From DASQJL01 sp036380835 (GTDB lineage Bacteria; Eisenbacteria; RBG-16-71-46; SZUA-252): DNA of 64,000 nt. Below are positions 1 to 8,117 of the stretch, one piece after another. Position 1 is the stretch's first letter; the number at the start of each line of letters is the position of its first letter. Under the pieces are notes generated by a model, which worked only from the letters and a program-made list of their open reading frames with translations, searched no databases and was not told where the DNA came from. The stretch is from the NCBI GenBank assembly GCA_036380835.1, contig DASVDZ010000064.1, positions 62,001-126,000 on the forward strand, written 5' to 3'. The position numbers were made by a program, and so were the translations under genes.

Positions 1-316
1 GGCCGAGATGGACGACGAGCCGGGCGCGCGGCGTCGCGAGGAACAGCGCGACGCCGGGCTCCATGCCTCGGAGCGGGCGGATCCGATCGATCCGGACCAC
101 GTCGCCGGCCACCGTCTCGACCGCCTCGGAGTTCCAGTTGAGCTGGTAGGGGTCGCGCGGCCCCCAGCCGCCGCGTCCCGACCAGGACGGCGCGAGCGAT
201 CCCGCGAGAGCCGCGGACGCGAAGGCTCCGAGCGCCGCGGCGGCCGCGAGCCCCGCGAGCGCGGCGAACGCGGCCGCCCGGGGTGGTCCCGCCGGTCGGC
301 CCCACGGTCGTCTCAC
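1..316 (-). CDS. Small exported protein of unknown function (C-terminus cut by window edge)
   Basis: The frame opens with GTG at 316 and runs without a stop to the window edge, giving 105 residues. Residues 14-38 form an Ala/Leu-rich hydrophobic stretch that looks like a signal peptide or anchor. The mature part reads NSEAVETVAGDVV, then IRPLRGMEPGV and finally RLVVHLG. This resembles a widespread family of small exported proteins with an ETVxGxV...GMxxGVxL...VHLG pattern; I do not know its function. The start lies 7 nt after the stop of the upstream radical SAM gene, so the two are probably co-transcribed. Recognition of the family is from memory of the pattern only. Confidence 0.7.
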   Translation of the reverse strand, partial: MRRPWGRPAGPPRAAAFAALAGLAAAAALGAFASAALAGSLAPSWSGRGGWGPRDPYQLNWNSEAVETVAGDVVRIDRIRPLRGMEPGVALFLATPRARLVVHLG

Positions 317-323
317 GGCGTTC

Positions 324-1220
324 CTAGTTGCGGCAGGACGCGCCGGTCGCCCAGCACGTGTGGCACGCGCCGTGGCGGAGCGGAAACGGCCGGAGCGATT
401 CCCGGAGCGTCCGCCCCAGGAGCGCGTCGGGCGCGTCGATCAGGATCGGGCAGACCATGACGCCGCGGCTCGTCACCATGCGGCTGGTCGAGCACTGGAG
501 ATTCCACGGGTCGTATCCGCGCATGTGCTCTTCCGTGAGGAGCTCCTCGGCCGCATAGCCGCGCGTCCGCCGCTCCTCCCGCCCGATGTGGAAGAGCGGG
601 AGCACCTTCACTCGCGGCCGCGCGATGCCGCGCTCGCGGAGCAGGTCGTGGAAGCTCTCGCGCAGCCCCCGGTCCTCGGCGTCACCCCACGTCTGCGCGG
701 CCGTGATGATCGGGTCGAAGCCCACGCGCGCCAGCGTCCCCATCCCCTCGACCGTCGCGTCGAAGGAACCCTCGCCGCGGATCGGGTCGTTGGTCTCGGC
801 GGTCAGGCCGTCGAGGCTCACGCGCATCTCGAGCGAATAGCGGCTCCCTCGCGCGAGCGCGGCCAGGGCCTCCGCCCGCTCGGGCGTGATCAGCGTCGCG
901 TTGGTGAGCACGGTGGCCGGACCGACGCGGAGCGTGTCCTCGAGGATCTCGACCATCTCGCGGTTCAAGAACGGCTCGCCGCCCGTGAAGTAGTAGTCGT
1001 TCACGCCGAGCGAGACGGCCTCGTCGAGGTAACGGCGCACCGTTTCCCGGTCCATCAGCTCGTGGGCGTGGTTCGTGGGGCTGCACGAGATGAAGCAATG
1101 GGTGCACCGGAGATTGCAGAGCGTGCCCGCGACCTGGAACCAGACGGTGTCGAGCGAGAGCGAGGGAACGCTCGGGTGGGGCGTCGCGCGGAGCGCGATC
1201 GGCTGCTCGGCGCGGATCAT
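324..1220 (-). CDS. Radical SAM protein with SPASM-like cysteine tail
   Basis: 298 residues. The canonical radical SAM cluster motif CxxxCxxC is at C35, C39 and C42, followed by a GGEP-type SAM-binding motif near residue 80. A C-terminal group of cysteines (C243, C257, C286, C289, C296) resembles a SPASM/twitch auxiliary cluster region. Such proteins cleave S-adenosylmethionine to make a radical and often modify peptides or small molecules; the substrate here cannot be read from sequence. It sits 22 nt after a rubrerythrin-like gene and 7 nt before a small exported protein. That suggests a three-gene operon but does not define a pathway. Start ATG at 1220. Confidence 0.88.
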   Translation of the reverse strand: MIRAEQPIALRATPHPSVPSLSLDTVWFQVAGTLCNLRCTHCFISCSPTNHAHELMDRETVRRYLDEAVSLGVNDYYFTGGEPFLNREMVEILEDTLRVGPATVLTNATLITPERAEALAALARGSRYSLEMRVSLDGLTAETNDPIRGEGSFDATVEGMGTLARVGFDPIITAAQTWGDAEDRGLRESFHDLLRERGIARPRVKVLPLFHIGREERRTRGYAAEELLTEEHMRGYDPWNLQCSTSRMVTSRGVMVCPILIDAPDALLGRTLRESLRPFPLRHGACHTCWATGASCRN

Positions 1221-1242
1221 GACGAGGGAACGCGGCGCGCGC

Positions 1243-1731
1243 TCAGCCGTCGAGCGCGCCGGGGAGGGTCTCGACGAACCACCGGACGCCCTTCTGGAGC
1301 GCGTCCCGCCGGTCGCGGAACCAGTCGTGGTGCTGTTGCTCGTCCTTCGCGAGCTCCGCGTACGCGTGGCGCGCCTCCTCGTCCTTCGCCCCGGCGATCA
1401 GGGCGCGGTACTTCTCCACCGCCTCCAACTCGTGTGCCATCGCGAGCGTGAGCGCCTCGATGGCCGAGGCGTTCGTGGAGGGGACCGGGAGCTCGTCGTC
1501 CTGGACACGCGAGGGATCGAACCGGAAACGCTTTCCCGTCAACCGGAGCCAGCGTTCTTCCAGGATGTCGCGGTGGTTCCGCTCCTCCTGCGCGAGGTGC
1601 CGGTACTGGGCGCTCCCGGACGGGTCGTGGATGGCCTCGGCGACCTGGAGGTAGTAGTCGTGCGAGGCCTGCTCGTGATAGATGGCCTCCTCGATGATCT
1701 CGAGGGCCTTGGAGTGGCCTGGATCCGTCAT
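1243..1731 (-). CDS. Rubrerythrin/ferritin-like diiron protein
   Basis: 162 residues. There are two long helical repeats with Glu/His ligand motifs: EExxxxEQ and EERNH in the first half, and HELEAVEKY and DEQQHH in the second. This is the layout of a ferritin-like four-helix diiron domain. No C-terminal rubredoxin CxxC domain is present, so it is an erythrin-type protein and not a full rubrerythrin. A role in peroxide detoxification or iron handling is inferred from the family. The ATG at 1731 is preceded by TACGCT only 6 nt upstream and no Shine-Dalgarno sequence, which suggests a leaderless message. Confidence 0.85.
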   Translation of the reverse strand: MTDPGHSKALEIIEEAIYHEQASHDYYLQVAEAIHDPSGSAQYRHLAQEERNHRDILEERWLRLTGKRFRFDPSRVQDDELPVPSTNASAIEALTLAMAHELEAVEKYRALIAGAKDEEARHAYAELAKDEQQHHDWFRDRRDALQKGVRWFVETLPGALDG

Positions 1732-1737
1732 CGTTCA

Positions 1738-1767
1738 AGCGTACCATGCCCCTTCCCCGCCCGGCAA
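1738..1767 (-). promoter_or_regulatory. Putative leaderless promoter of the rubrerythrin-like gene
   Basis: Read on the minus strand, TTGCCG (1767-1762), an 18-nt spacer and TACGCT (1743-1738) are followed after 6 nt by the ATG at 1731. No ribosome binding site fits between them. Predicted from pattern only. Confidence 0.45.
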
Positions 1768-1862
1768 CGATCCCGCCCCCGTCCGGGACGGATCGGAGAG
1801 CCGGTGTGCTATCATCGGGCGTTTTTCGACCTCGTTCCCGAGACGATAGGAGTCCGGATCGC

Positions 1863-2861
1863 GTGATTTGGGACGTGCTCATCGTCGGCGCCGGCCCCGC
1901 CGGCCTTTCGGCCGCGCTCTTCACGCGAATGCGCCGCATGTCGACCCTCCTCCTGGACACCGCCGTGGCGGGGGGACAGCTCGCCTCCCTCTACCCCAAG
2001 AAGCCGGTCCACGACTTCCCCTCCTATACGTACGTACTCGGCGAGCTCCTGGGAAAGAATTTCGTCGACCAGGCCCGCCACATGGGCGCCGAGATCCGGG
2101 AGGGGGAGCACGTCACGATGGTCGCCCGGGACGAGGAAGCGAACACGATCCGGGTCACGTCCACGAAGGGAACGTACGAGGCCCGGTCGGTGATCGTGGC
2201 GACTGGGGGCGGCGCGTTCGAGCCCCGGAAGATCAAGAAGCCGGGCGAGGAGGAGCTACGCGGCCACGGGGTCTTCTACGGCATGCCCGACGTGGAGCAA
2301 AGCCGAGGCAAGCGAGTCCTCGTGATCGGGGGCGGCGACAGCGCGCTCGAGTCGGCCCTCTCGCTCAAGGACGAGGCGCGCGTCACCTTGATCCACATGC
2401 TCGACAAGTGGCAGGGGATGGACGGGTACGTCGAGGAGATCCGCGAGTCGCCGATCCGCGCGCTCCTCGAGACCGAAACGGTGGAGATCAAGGGCGACGG
2501 CCGCGTGGAGTCGGTGGTCGTGCGGAACAAGAAGACCGGGGAGACCGAGGAGATCCCCACGGACCTCGTCTCGATCAACATCGGCTATCTCATGGACACG
2601 AAGATCGTCCGCCAGTGGGGGCTCACGCTCGAGGGAAACCAGATCCTGGTCGACAACGTGATGAACACGAACGTGAAGGGGATCTTCTGCTGCGGCGACA
2701 TCGCGACCTACCCCGGGAAGTACAAGCTCCTGATCACCGCGTGCAGCGAGGGGGCGGCAGCCGCGAACACGGCGTACATCTACGTGAAGCAGCCGAAGAA
2801 GTTCACGGTGGGCGAGCTCTACGCGGCGCCGAAGGAGGAGGGCGACCCGCAGCCGACGTGA
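1863..2861 (+). CDS. TrxR-like ferredoxin/flavodoxin--NADP(+) reductase
   Basis: 332 residues from GTG 1863. This start is chosen because AGGAG lies 10 nt upstream and the protein then begins directly with the FAD motif VGAGPAG. A second dinucleotide motif (VIGGGDSALE) marks the NAD(P)H domain near residue 155, and CCGDIA near the C-terminus marks the second FAD site. The fold is thioredoxin-reductase-like, but the redox CxxC between the halves is absent. This matches the type 2 ferredoxin-NADP reductases of Firmicutes and Chlorobi. It probably shuttles electrons between NADPH and ferredoxin or flavodoxin in the cytoplasm. TGCTATCAT at 1807-1815 is a possible extended -10. Confidence 0.85.
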   Translation: MIWDVLIVGAGPAGLSAALFTRMRRMSTLLLDTAVAGGQLASLYPKKPVHDFPSYTYVLGELLGKNFVDQARHMGAEIREGEHVTMVARDEEANTIRVTSTKGTYEARSVIVATGGGAFEPRKIKKPGEEELRGHGVFYGMPDVEQSRGKRVLVIGGGDSALESALSLKDEARVTLIHMLDKWQGMDGYVEEIRESPIRALLETETVEIKGDGRVESVVVRNKKTGETEEIPTDLVSINIGYLMDTKIVRQWGLTLEGNQILVDNVMNTNVKGIFCCGDIATYPGKYKLLITACSEGAAAANTAYIYVKQPKKFTVGELYAAPKEEGDPQPT

Positions 2862-2873
2862 AGGCGCCGCGGG

Positions 2874-4220
2874 CTACGCGCCGCCGATCGTCAGCTCCCG
2901 GAAGCGGAGGCTGGGCGAGCGGACCGAATCGCGGAGCTCGAGGTCGTTCCCCACCGCGTCGATCCCCGGGAGCATCTCGCCCAGGTTCCCGCCGATCGTG
3001 ATCCCCTCGACCGGCCGCGCGATCTTCCCTCCCTCGATCCACTGTCCCTCCACCTGCTGGCTGAACTCCCCCGAGACCGTGTCGATCCCGAAGCCCGCGA
3101 GGTCGGTGACGAGGAGCCCCGTTCCGACCCCCGCGATCATCTTGTCGAGCGATTGGTTCCCCTGCTCGACGTGGAAGTTCGTCGGGCCGACGTTCGGGAT
3201 CGAGTCGTAGGAGCGGCCGGCGTTCCCGGTGGAGCCGACGCCCATCCGGCGCCCCGACTCGGTGGTCTGGAGGAAGCGCGCGAGCACGCCGCGGTCGATC
3301 ACGACCGTGCGCCGCGACTGGATCCCCTCGCCGTCGAACGGCCGCGAACCGAGTCCGCGGCGCATGATTCCGTCGTCGTGGATCGTGAGGAGCGGCGACG
3401 CGACCGCCTGCCCCAGCTTCCCGGCGAGGAACGAGCGCTGGTCGGCGGCGTTCTGGCCGCTGACGGCGCCGAGGAGGCTCCGGAGGAACTGGGACGCCGC
3501 GTCGGCCTCGAGGATGACGGGGCCCTTCGCCGACTTGACCGGCGCGGCGCCGAGCTTGGCCAGCGCGCGATCCGCGGCCCGCCGCCCGACCCGCTCGGGC
3601 GTCTGGAGGTCCGCGTAGAATCGCTGCCGGTCGCCGAACTCGCCCTCCCGCCGCTGCGATCCCTGCGTCGCCACGGCGCTCACCGAGAGCCAGCACGACG
3701 TCGCGTGGAACGTCTGATACGGGATGAAGGTGTTCGTGAAGTGGATCTCGTGGATCTGCACGCCGCACCGCGCGTCGTTCGTGGTCTCGATGCGCTTGTC
3801 GCGCGCGAACGCGTTCTGCTCCGCCGACCGCGCGAGATTCGCCAGGTCCCCGGGCCCGAGCGCGGGCACCGAATCGTCGAAGATCTCGAGCTCCTGGAGC
3901 GTCGAGAGCACTTCCTCCGTCAGCTTGTTCTCGTCGCGCGGGGTCGCCTGGCCGGCGAGCGCGATCGTTCGGTTCACGATCTCGTCGAGCACGGGCGTCC
4001 GGAGGTCGGTCGTGTACATGAAGCCCATGCGCCGGTCGCGAAAGACCCGGAGCCCAAGCCCCTGGATCGACGACTGCTGCACCAGCTCGATCTCGCGCTG
4101 GCGGACGCGCACCTCGGTGAAGCGGATGACCTCCATGTAGGTCTCGGCCTCGGACGCGCCGGAGCGCTCGGCCGTGGACCGGACCCGCTCCATCAGCTCC
4201 TGGGGAGAGAGGGCGGGCAT
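2874..4220 (-). CDS. pmbA: PmbA/TldE-type subunit of the TldD/E metalloprotease
   Basis: 448 residues from ATG 4220. The protein has the TldD/PmbA superfamily layout: an N-terminal domain with VRQREIELVQQSS, and a C-terminal beta-barrel domain ending in NDLELRDS and LRFRELTIGGA. It lacks the HExxxH zinc motif that its partner carries, as expected for the non-catalytic PmbA/TldE half. In Escherichia coli the heterodimer processes unfolded small peptides such as microcin B17 and CcdA. The gene starts 2 nt after the tldD stop, so translation is likely coupled. The reading frame stays open far upstream into tldD, but that extension is antisense-like noise from GC-rich DNA. Confidence 0.9.
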   Translation of the reverse strand: MPALSPQELMERVRSTAERSGASEAETYMEVIRFTEVRVRQREIELVQQSSIQGLGLRVFRDRRMGFMYTTDLRTPVLDEIVNRTIALAGQATPRDENKLTEEVLSTLQELEIFDDSVPALGPGDLANLARSAEQNAFARDKRIETTNDARCGVQIHEIHFTNTFIPYQTFHATSCWLSVSAVATQGSQRREGEFGDRQRFYADLQTPERVGRRAADRALAKLGAAPVKSAKGPVILEADAASQFLRSLLGAVSGQNAADQRSFLAGKLGQAVASPLLTIHDDGIMRRGLGSRPFDGEGIQSRRTVVIDRGVLARFLQTTESGRRMGVGSTGNAGRSYDSIPNVGPTNFHVEQGNQSLDKMIAGVGTGLLVTDLAGFGIDTVSGEFSQQVEGQWIEGGKIARPVEGITIGGNLGEMLPGIDAVGNDLELRDSVRSPSLRFRELTIGGA

Positions 4221-4222
4221 GG

Positions 4223-5770
4223 CTAGAGGGACGTCCCGCCGACGACGATCGAGGAGAAGCGGACGGTCGGCTGGCCGACGCCGTTCGGCACCCACTGGCC
4301 GTCCTTGCCGCAGGTACCGTGCGACTGCTCCACGGCGAGGTCGTTGCCCAAACCCTCGATCCGCTTCATGGTCTCGATGGAGTTCCCGATCAGGACCGCG
4401 TTGCGCACGGGGCGGGTGATCCGTCCATTCTCGATCCAGTACCCCTCGCGCACCGCGAAGTTGAAGTTGCCGCTCGTCGTGTCGACCGAGCCGCCGCCGA
4501 GCTGGGCCGCGTAGAACCCCTTCGTGATCCCGGAGAGGAGCGACGCGGGATCGCTCGCGCCGCGGTCGATGTACGTGTTCGTCATGCGGACGAGCGGCCA
4601 CTGCCGGTACGACATGCGCCGCGCGTTGCCGGTCGAGCGGAGGCCCAGGAGGGCGCCGTTCTGCTTGTCGAGGAGGTAGGAGCGGAGGATGCCTCCCTCG
4701 ACGAGGACGGTGCGCTGCGTCGGCGTCCCCTCGTCGTCCACCGCGGCGGAGCCGCGCCCGTTCGGCCAGCGCCCGTCGTCCACCACCCGGACCATGGGCG
4801 CCGCGACGATCGTGCCGAGGCGCCCGGCGAGGAGCGACGTGCCGCGTCGGACGGCGTCCCCCTCGCTCGCGTGGCCCAGCGACTCGTGCACCAGGACGCC
4901 GCCCCAGCCGGGGCCGATCACCACCGGCATCGGCCCGGCGGGCGCGGGGCCCGCGCCGAGGAGCGTGATCGCCTGGGTCGCCGCGCGCTTCCCGATCTCC
5001 TCGGGATCCACGCGGGTGAGATAGGACTCGCCGACGCGTCCGCCGAGCGAGCCGTAGCCGCTCCGTCGTTCGCCGTTCTGGAACGCCGTGGCGGTCAGGG
5101 AGACGCTCAAGAGATATTGTCGATCGGTCAGGTATCCCCCGTCCGAGGTCCCGATCAGGATGTCCCGCACCTCGTCCATGTAGGTCACGCGCACCGCGAC
5201 GATCCGCGGATCCACGGCCCGCGCGGCGCGGTCCATGCGCGTCACCAGGTCGAACTTGGCCACCTCGTTCATGAGCGGCTCGGGGTCGGCGATCGGGAAG
5301 GGGGCCTGGACCGGACGCCGGGAGACGTCGATCGGCGTGACGGGGCTCTGGTTCTCGACGACGCTCGACGCGACGCGCGCCGCGTCGAGGAGCGCGTTGT
5401 AGGAGATCTCGTCGGAGAACGCGTAGCCGATCTGGTTGCGCCGGACGACCCGGACCCCCGCGCCGCGCGGGTAGCCGTACGTCACCGAGTCGATCGCTCC
5501 GTTGTCGAACACGATGTCGGTCCGGAAGCGCTGCTCCGCGAACACGTCGGCGAAGTCGCCGCCCCGGGCCAGCGACTCGACGAGGATGCGGTTCACGGTC
5601 TCCTCGTTCAGGACGTCGCGGAGCTCCTGGCCGATGCCCATGATGGCGGCGTCGGCGGCGGGCGGATCGAACAGGGACGGAATGCCGACCGACCCGGTCA
5701 GAATCGCCGAGGAGAGAAGGGCGCTTCGCCGGAGGAACGACCGGCGCGAGAGGGATTCGTCCCAGGCCAT
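4223..5770 (-). CDS. tldD: TldD metalloprotease subunit with Tat-like signal sequence
   Basis: 515 residues if started at ATG 5770; an ATG at 5812 would add 14. The catalytic motif HESLGH (HExxxH) lies in the centre (residues about 300-305), and the C-terminus has GLGNDLAVEQ and GTCGKDGQWVPNG, as in TldD. The first residues contain SRRSFLRR followed by a hydrophobic segment (SALLSSAILTG), a close match to a twin-arginine export signal. E. coli TldD is cytoplasmic, so export would be unusual, and the partner PmbA shows no signal. Neither start has a clear Shine-Dalgarno sequence. Confidence 0.9.
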   Translation of the reverse strand: MAWDESLSRRSFLRRSALLSSAILTGSVGIPSLFDPPAADAAIMGIGQELRDVLNEETVNRILVESLARGGDFADVFAEQRFRTDIVFDNGAIDSVTYGYPRGAGVRVVRRNQIGYAFSDEISYNALLDAARVASSVVENQSPVTPIDVSRRPVQAPFPIADPEPLMNEVAKFDLVTRMDRAARAVDPRIVAVRVTYMDEVRDILIGTSDGGYLTDRQYLLSVSLTATAFQNGERRSGYGSLGGRVGESYLTRVDPEEIGKRAATQAITLLGAGPAPAGPMPVVIGPGWGGVLVHESLGHASEGDAVRRGTSLLAGRLGTIVAAPMVRVVDDGRWPNGRGSAAVDDEGTPTQRTVLVEGGILRSYLLDKQNGALLGLRSTGNARRMSYRQWPLVRMTNTYIDRGASDPASLLSGITKGFYAAQLGGGSVDTTSGNFNFAVREGYWIENGRITRPVRNAVLIGNSIETMKRIEGLGNDLAVEQSHGTCGKDGQWVPNGVGQPTVRFSSIVVGGTSL

Positions 5771-5800
5771 CGGAGAGAGCGTCGCAGAATCGGCGGGCGG

Positions 5801-5829
5801 TTGCAAGGCCATGGGGCGGGTGATAGAGT
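5801..5829 (+). promoter_or_regulatory. Putative leaderless promoter of the DUF2203 gene
   Basis: TTGCAA (5801-5806), a 17-nt spacer and TAGAGT (5824-5829) end 6 nt before GTG 5836. This leaves no room for a ribosome binding site. It overlaps the 5' side of the divergent tldD leader. Pattern-based prediction. Confidence 0.5.
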
Positions 5830-5835
5830 CGCCGC

Positions 5836-6261
5836 GTGGAGCGGATCCGGAACAAGATCTTCTCGATCGAGGAGGCCAACCGCCTCATCCCCTACCTCGA
5901 GGGCGCCCTCGCCTCCCTCTCGGCCCTGGGCCAGGAGGTGACGGCGCTTCGGCGCGAGATCGAGGTCCTCGGAGCGATCGCCGGCTCGGGCGCCAGCATC
6001 GAGAACCCCGACGTGCGCTCGCTCCGGGAGAAGGAGCAGGCCTACGCCGGCGCGCTCGACCGCTTCCGCTCGGCGCTCACCGAGGTCGCCCGCCACGGAT
6101 GCATCATCCGCGACCTCGAGCTTGGCCTCGTCGACTTCTACACGACGGCGAAGGACCGCGTCGTCTGCCTCTGCTGGCGTCGCGGCGAGCCCGCCGTGGG
6201 CCACTGGCACCCGATCGACGAGGGCTTCTCGGGCCGCCGCCCCCTGGAAGAGCTCTTCTAG
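5836..6261 (+). CDS. DUF2203 family protein
   Basis: 141 residues starting with GTG 5836. It opens with FSIEEANRLIPYLE and closes with DFYT followed by VCLCWRRGEPAVGHWHP and GFSGRRPL. These are the hallmark N- and C-terminal motifs of DUF2203, a soluble helical family of unknown function. The invariant Cys/Trp/His cluster near the C-terminus hints at a metal or cofactor site, but that is speculation. It lies 14 nt before polX and may share its transcript. The start has no Shine-Dalgarno sequence and a TAGAGT box 6 nt upstream. Confidence 0.85.
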   Translation: MERIRNKIFSIEEANRLIPYLEGALASLSALGQEVTALRREIEVLGAIAGSGASIENPDVRSLREKEQAYAGALDRFRSALTEVARHGCIIRDLELGLVDFYTTAKDRVVCLCWRRGEPAVGHWHPIDEGFSGRRPLEELF

Positions 6262-6275
6262 CCCGACGTCCGCGT

Positions 6276-8117
6276 ATGGACAAGCGCGACGTCGCCCGCA
6301 CGCTGGAGGAGATCGCCGTTCTCCTGGAGCTTCGCGGGGAGAATCCGTTCCGCGTTCGCGCCTACGAGAACGCGGCCCGCGCCATCGACAGCCTGGACGA
6401 GGATCTGGGCAAGGTGATCGAGGAGGGGCGGCTCACCGAGGTCCAGGGGATCGGCGAGCGGATCGCGCAGAACGTCGTCGAGCTCTGGACCACGGGCCGG
6501 ATGCGCCACCGGGACGAGCTGGCGGACGCGACGCCTCCGGGGTATCTCGACATGATCCGCGTCCCCGGCTTGGGCGCGAAGAAGGTGCGCGCCCTGGGAG
6601 AGGCGCTCGACATCGCGACGCTCGCCGACCTGAAGCGCGCGGGCGAGGCGGGGCGGATCCGCGAGCTTCCCGGCTTCGGCGCCCAGTCGGAGAAGAAGAT
6701 CCTCCAGGGGATCGCGCTCCTCGAGAAGGGCACCGGCCGCTCGCTCGCCGGCGACGTCCGCCCGATCGCCGAGTCCCTGCTCGCGGCCCTGAGAAAGCAT
6801 CCGCAGGTCGAGGGCGCCGAGGTCGGCGGGAGTCTCCGGCGCTGGCTCGAGACGGTGAAGGACGTCGACCTCCTCGTCGCGACCACGAAGCCCGCGGAGG
6901 TGACGGAGGCGTTCCGCGCGCTCGTCCCCGACGCCTCGCTCATCGGGAGCGGCGAGACGAAGACGTCGGTGCGCCTCCCGAGCGGCCTCGCGATCGACCT
7001 CAGGCTCGTCGAGCCGAAGGAGTTTCCCTTCGCGCTCCACTACTTCACGGGGAACGTCGCGCACAACGTCCGGATCCGCCAGCGCGCGCTCGACCGCGGC
7101 ATGAGCCTCAACGAGTACGACCTCTCCGGGAAGCGTCACGCGCCGATCGCGAGCGAGGCCGATCTCTTCCGGGTGCTCGGCCTCCCCTATATCGAGCCCG
7201 AGCTGCGCGAGGACCGGGGCGAGATCGAGGCGGCCGAGCGTGGCGAGCTGCCCGAGCTGGTCGCGCTGGAGGACCTGCGCGGCATCCTCCACTGCCACAC
7301 GACCGCGAGCGACGGCCGGTCGACGCTCCGCGAGATGGCCGACGCCGCCGAGGCGTGGGGCGCCTCCTACCTCGGCATCACCGACCACAGCGAGGTGGCG
7401 CGCTACGCGAACGGGCTCACCGCCGCCGCGCTGAAGCGCCAGGGGGAGGAGATCGACCGGGAGAACGGGCGGCGGGCGAAGCTCCGCATCCTGAAGGGCG
7501 TCGAGGCCGACATCCTCCCCGACGGCTCGCTCGACTATCCGGACGCGGTCCTGGGCCGACTCGACTTCGTGATCGCCGCGATCCACTCCAACTTCGGGAT
7601 GGGCGAGCGCGAGATGACGGACCGGATCCTGAAAGCGATTCGGAACCGAAACGTGAACATCCTGGCCCACCCGACGGGACGGCTGCTCCTCCAGCGGGAA
7701 GGCTACCGGGTCGCGCTTCCGGAGATCTTCGCGGCCGCCGCCGAGGAGGGCGTGGTGATCGAGATCAACGCGCACCCGCACCGCCTCGACCTCGACTGGC
7801 GCGAGATCCGCGCCGCCAAGGCGCGCGGGGTCCGGTTCGCGATCAACCCCGACGCCCACCATGTGAGCGGCTATGACGACATCCGGTACGGCGTCGGCAT
7901 CGCGCGGAAGGGCTGGCTCGGGAAGGACGACGTGGTCAACACGCTGGGGGTGGCGGCGCTGCTCCGTCTCTTCGCGGAGCGGCGCGCCCGCGGCGCGGGG
8001 GCGGCGGCCGGCGCGGCGAAAGCGGGGGCGGCGAAAGCGGGGGCGGCGAAAGCCCCGGCGCCGCGTCGGGGGAAGAGGGCCCCCGCGCCCACCCCCAAGA
8101 AGGGAGCCCGCCGATGA
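6276..8117 (+). CDS. polX: DNA polymerase/3'-5' exonuclease PolX
   Basis: 613 residues from ATG 6276. In order: helix-hairpin-helix and Pol-beta N-terminal region (1-150), nucleotidyltransferase core with GGSLRRWLETVKDVDLL (about 185-205), and a C-terminal PHP exonuclease domain from about 330 with HCHTTASDG, GITDHSE and INAHPHRLDLDW metal-binding motifs. This is the standard bacterial PolX used in base excision repair. The last 45 residues are an Ala/Lys/Pro-rich basic tail built on a 15-bp direct repeat, not part of the usual family. Its stop overlaps the start of the next gene (ATGA). Confidence 0.95.
   Translation: MDKRDVARTLEEIAVLLELRGENPFRVRAYENAARAIDSLDEDLGKVIEEGRLTEVQGIGERIAQNVVELWTTGRMRHRDELADATPPGYLDMIRVPGLGAKKVRALGEALDIATLADLKRAGEAGRIRELPGFGAQSEKKILQGIALLEKGTGRSLAGDVRPIAESLLAALRKHPQVEGAEVGGSLRRWLETVKDVDLLVATTKPAEVTEAFRALVPDASLIGSGETKTSVRLPSGLAIDLRLVEPKEFPFALHYFTGNVAHNVRIRQRALDRGMSLNEYDLSGKRHAPIASEADLFRVLGLPYIEPELREDRGEIEAAERGELPELVALEDLRGILHCHTTASDGRSTLREMADAAEAWGASYLGITDHSEVARYANGLTAAALKRQGEEIDRENGRRAKLRILKGVEADILPDGSLDYPDAVLGRLDFVIAAIHSNFGMGEREMTDRILKAIRNRNVNILAHPTGRLLLQREGYRVALPEIFAAAAEEGVVIEINAHPHRLDLDWREIRAAKARGVRFAINPDAHHVSGYDDIRYGVGIARKGWLGKDDVVNTLGVAALLRLFAERRARGAGAAAGAAKAGAAKAGAAKAPAPRRGKRAPAPTPKKGARR
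8013..8053 (+). repeat. 15-bp tandem repeat encoding the Ala/Lys tail of PolX
   Basis: The unit GCGGCGAAAGCGGGG starts at 8013, 8028 and 8043 (the last copy incomplete). It encodes repeated AAKAG and keeps the frame. Copy number would be expected to vary by slippage. Confidence 0.8.

Noticed and set aside
2874..5888. One 1004-residue protein containing PmbA
   Set aside because: Only the last 448 residues are PmbA. The upstream part runs through tldD in the wrong frame and has no domain, while tldD in its own frame is complete.
8013..8053. Short repeats as a CRISPR or mobile element
   Set aside because: The 15-bp units are in frame, contiguous without spacers and encode the Ala/Lys tail of PolX.
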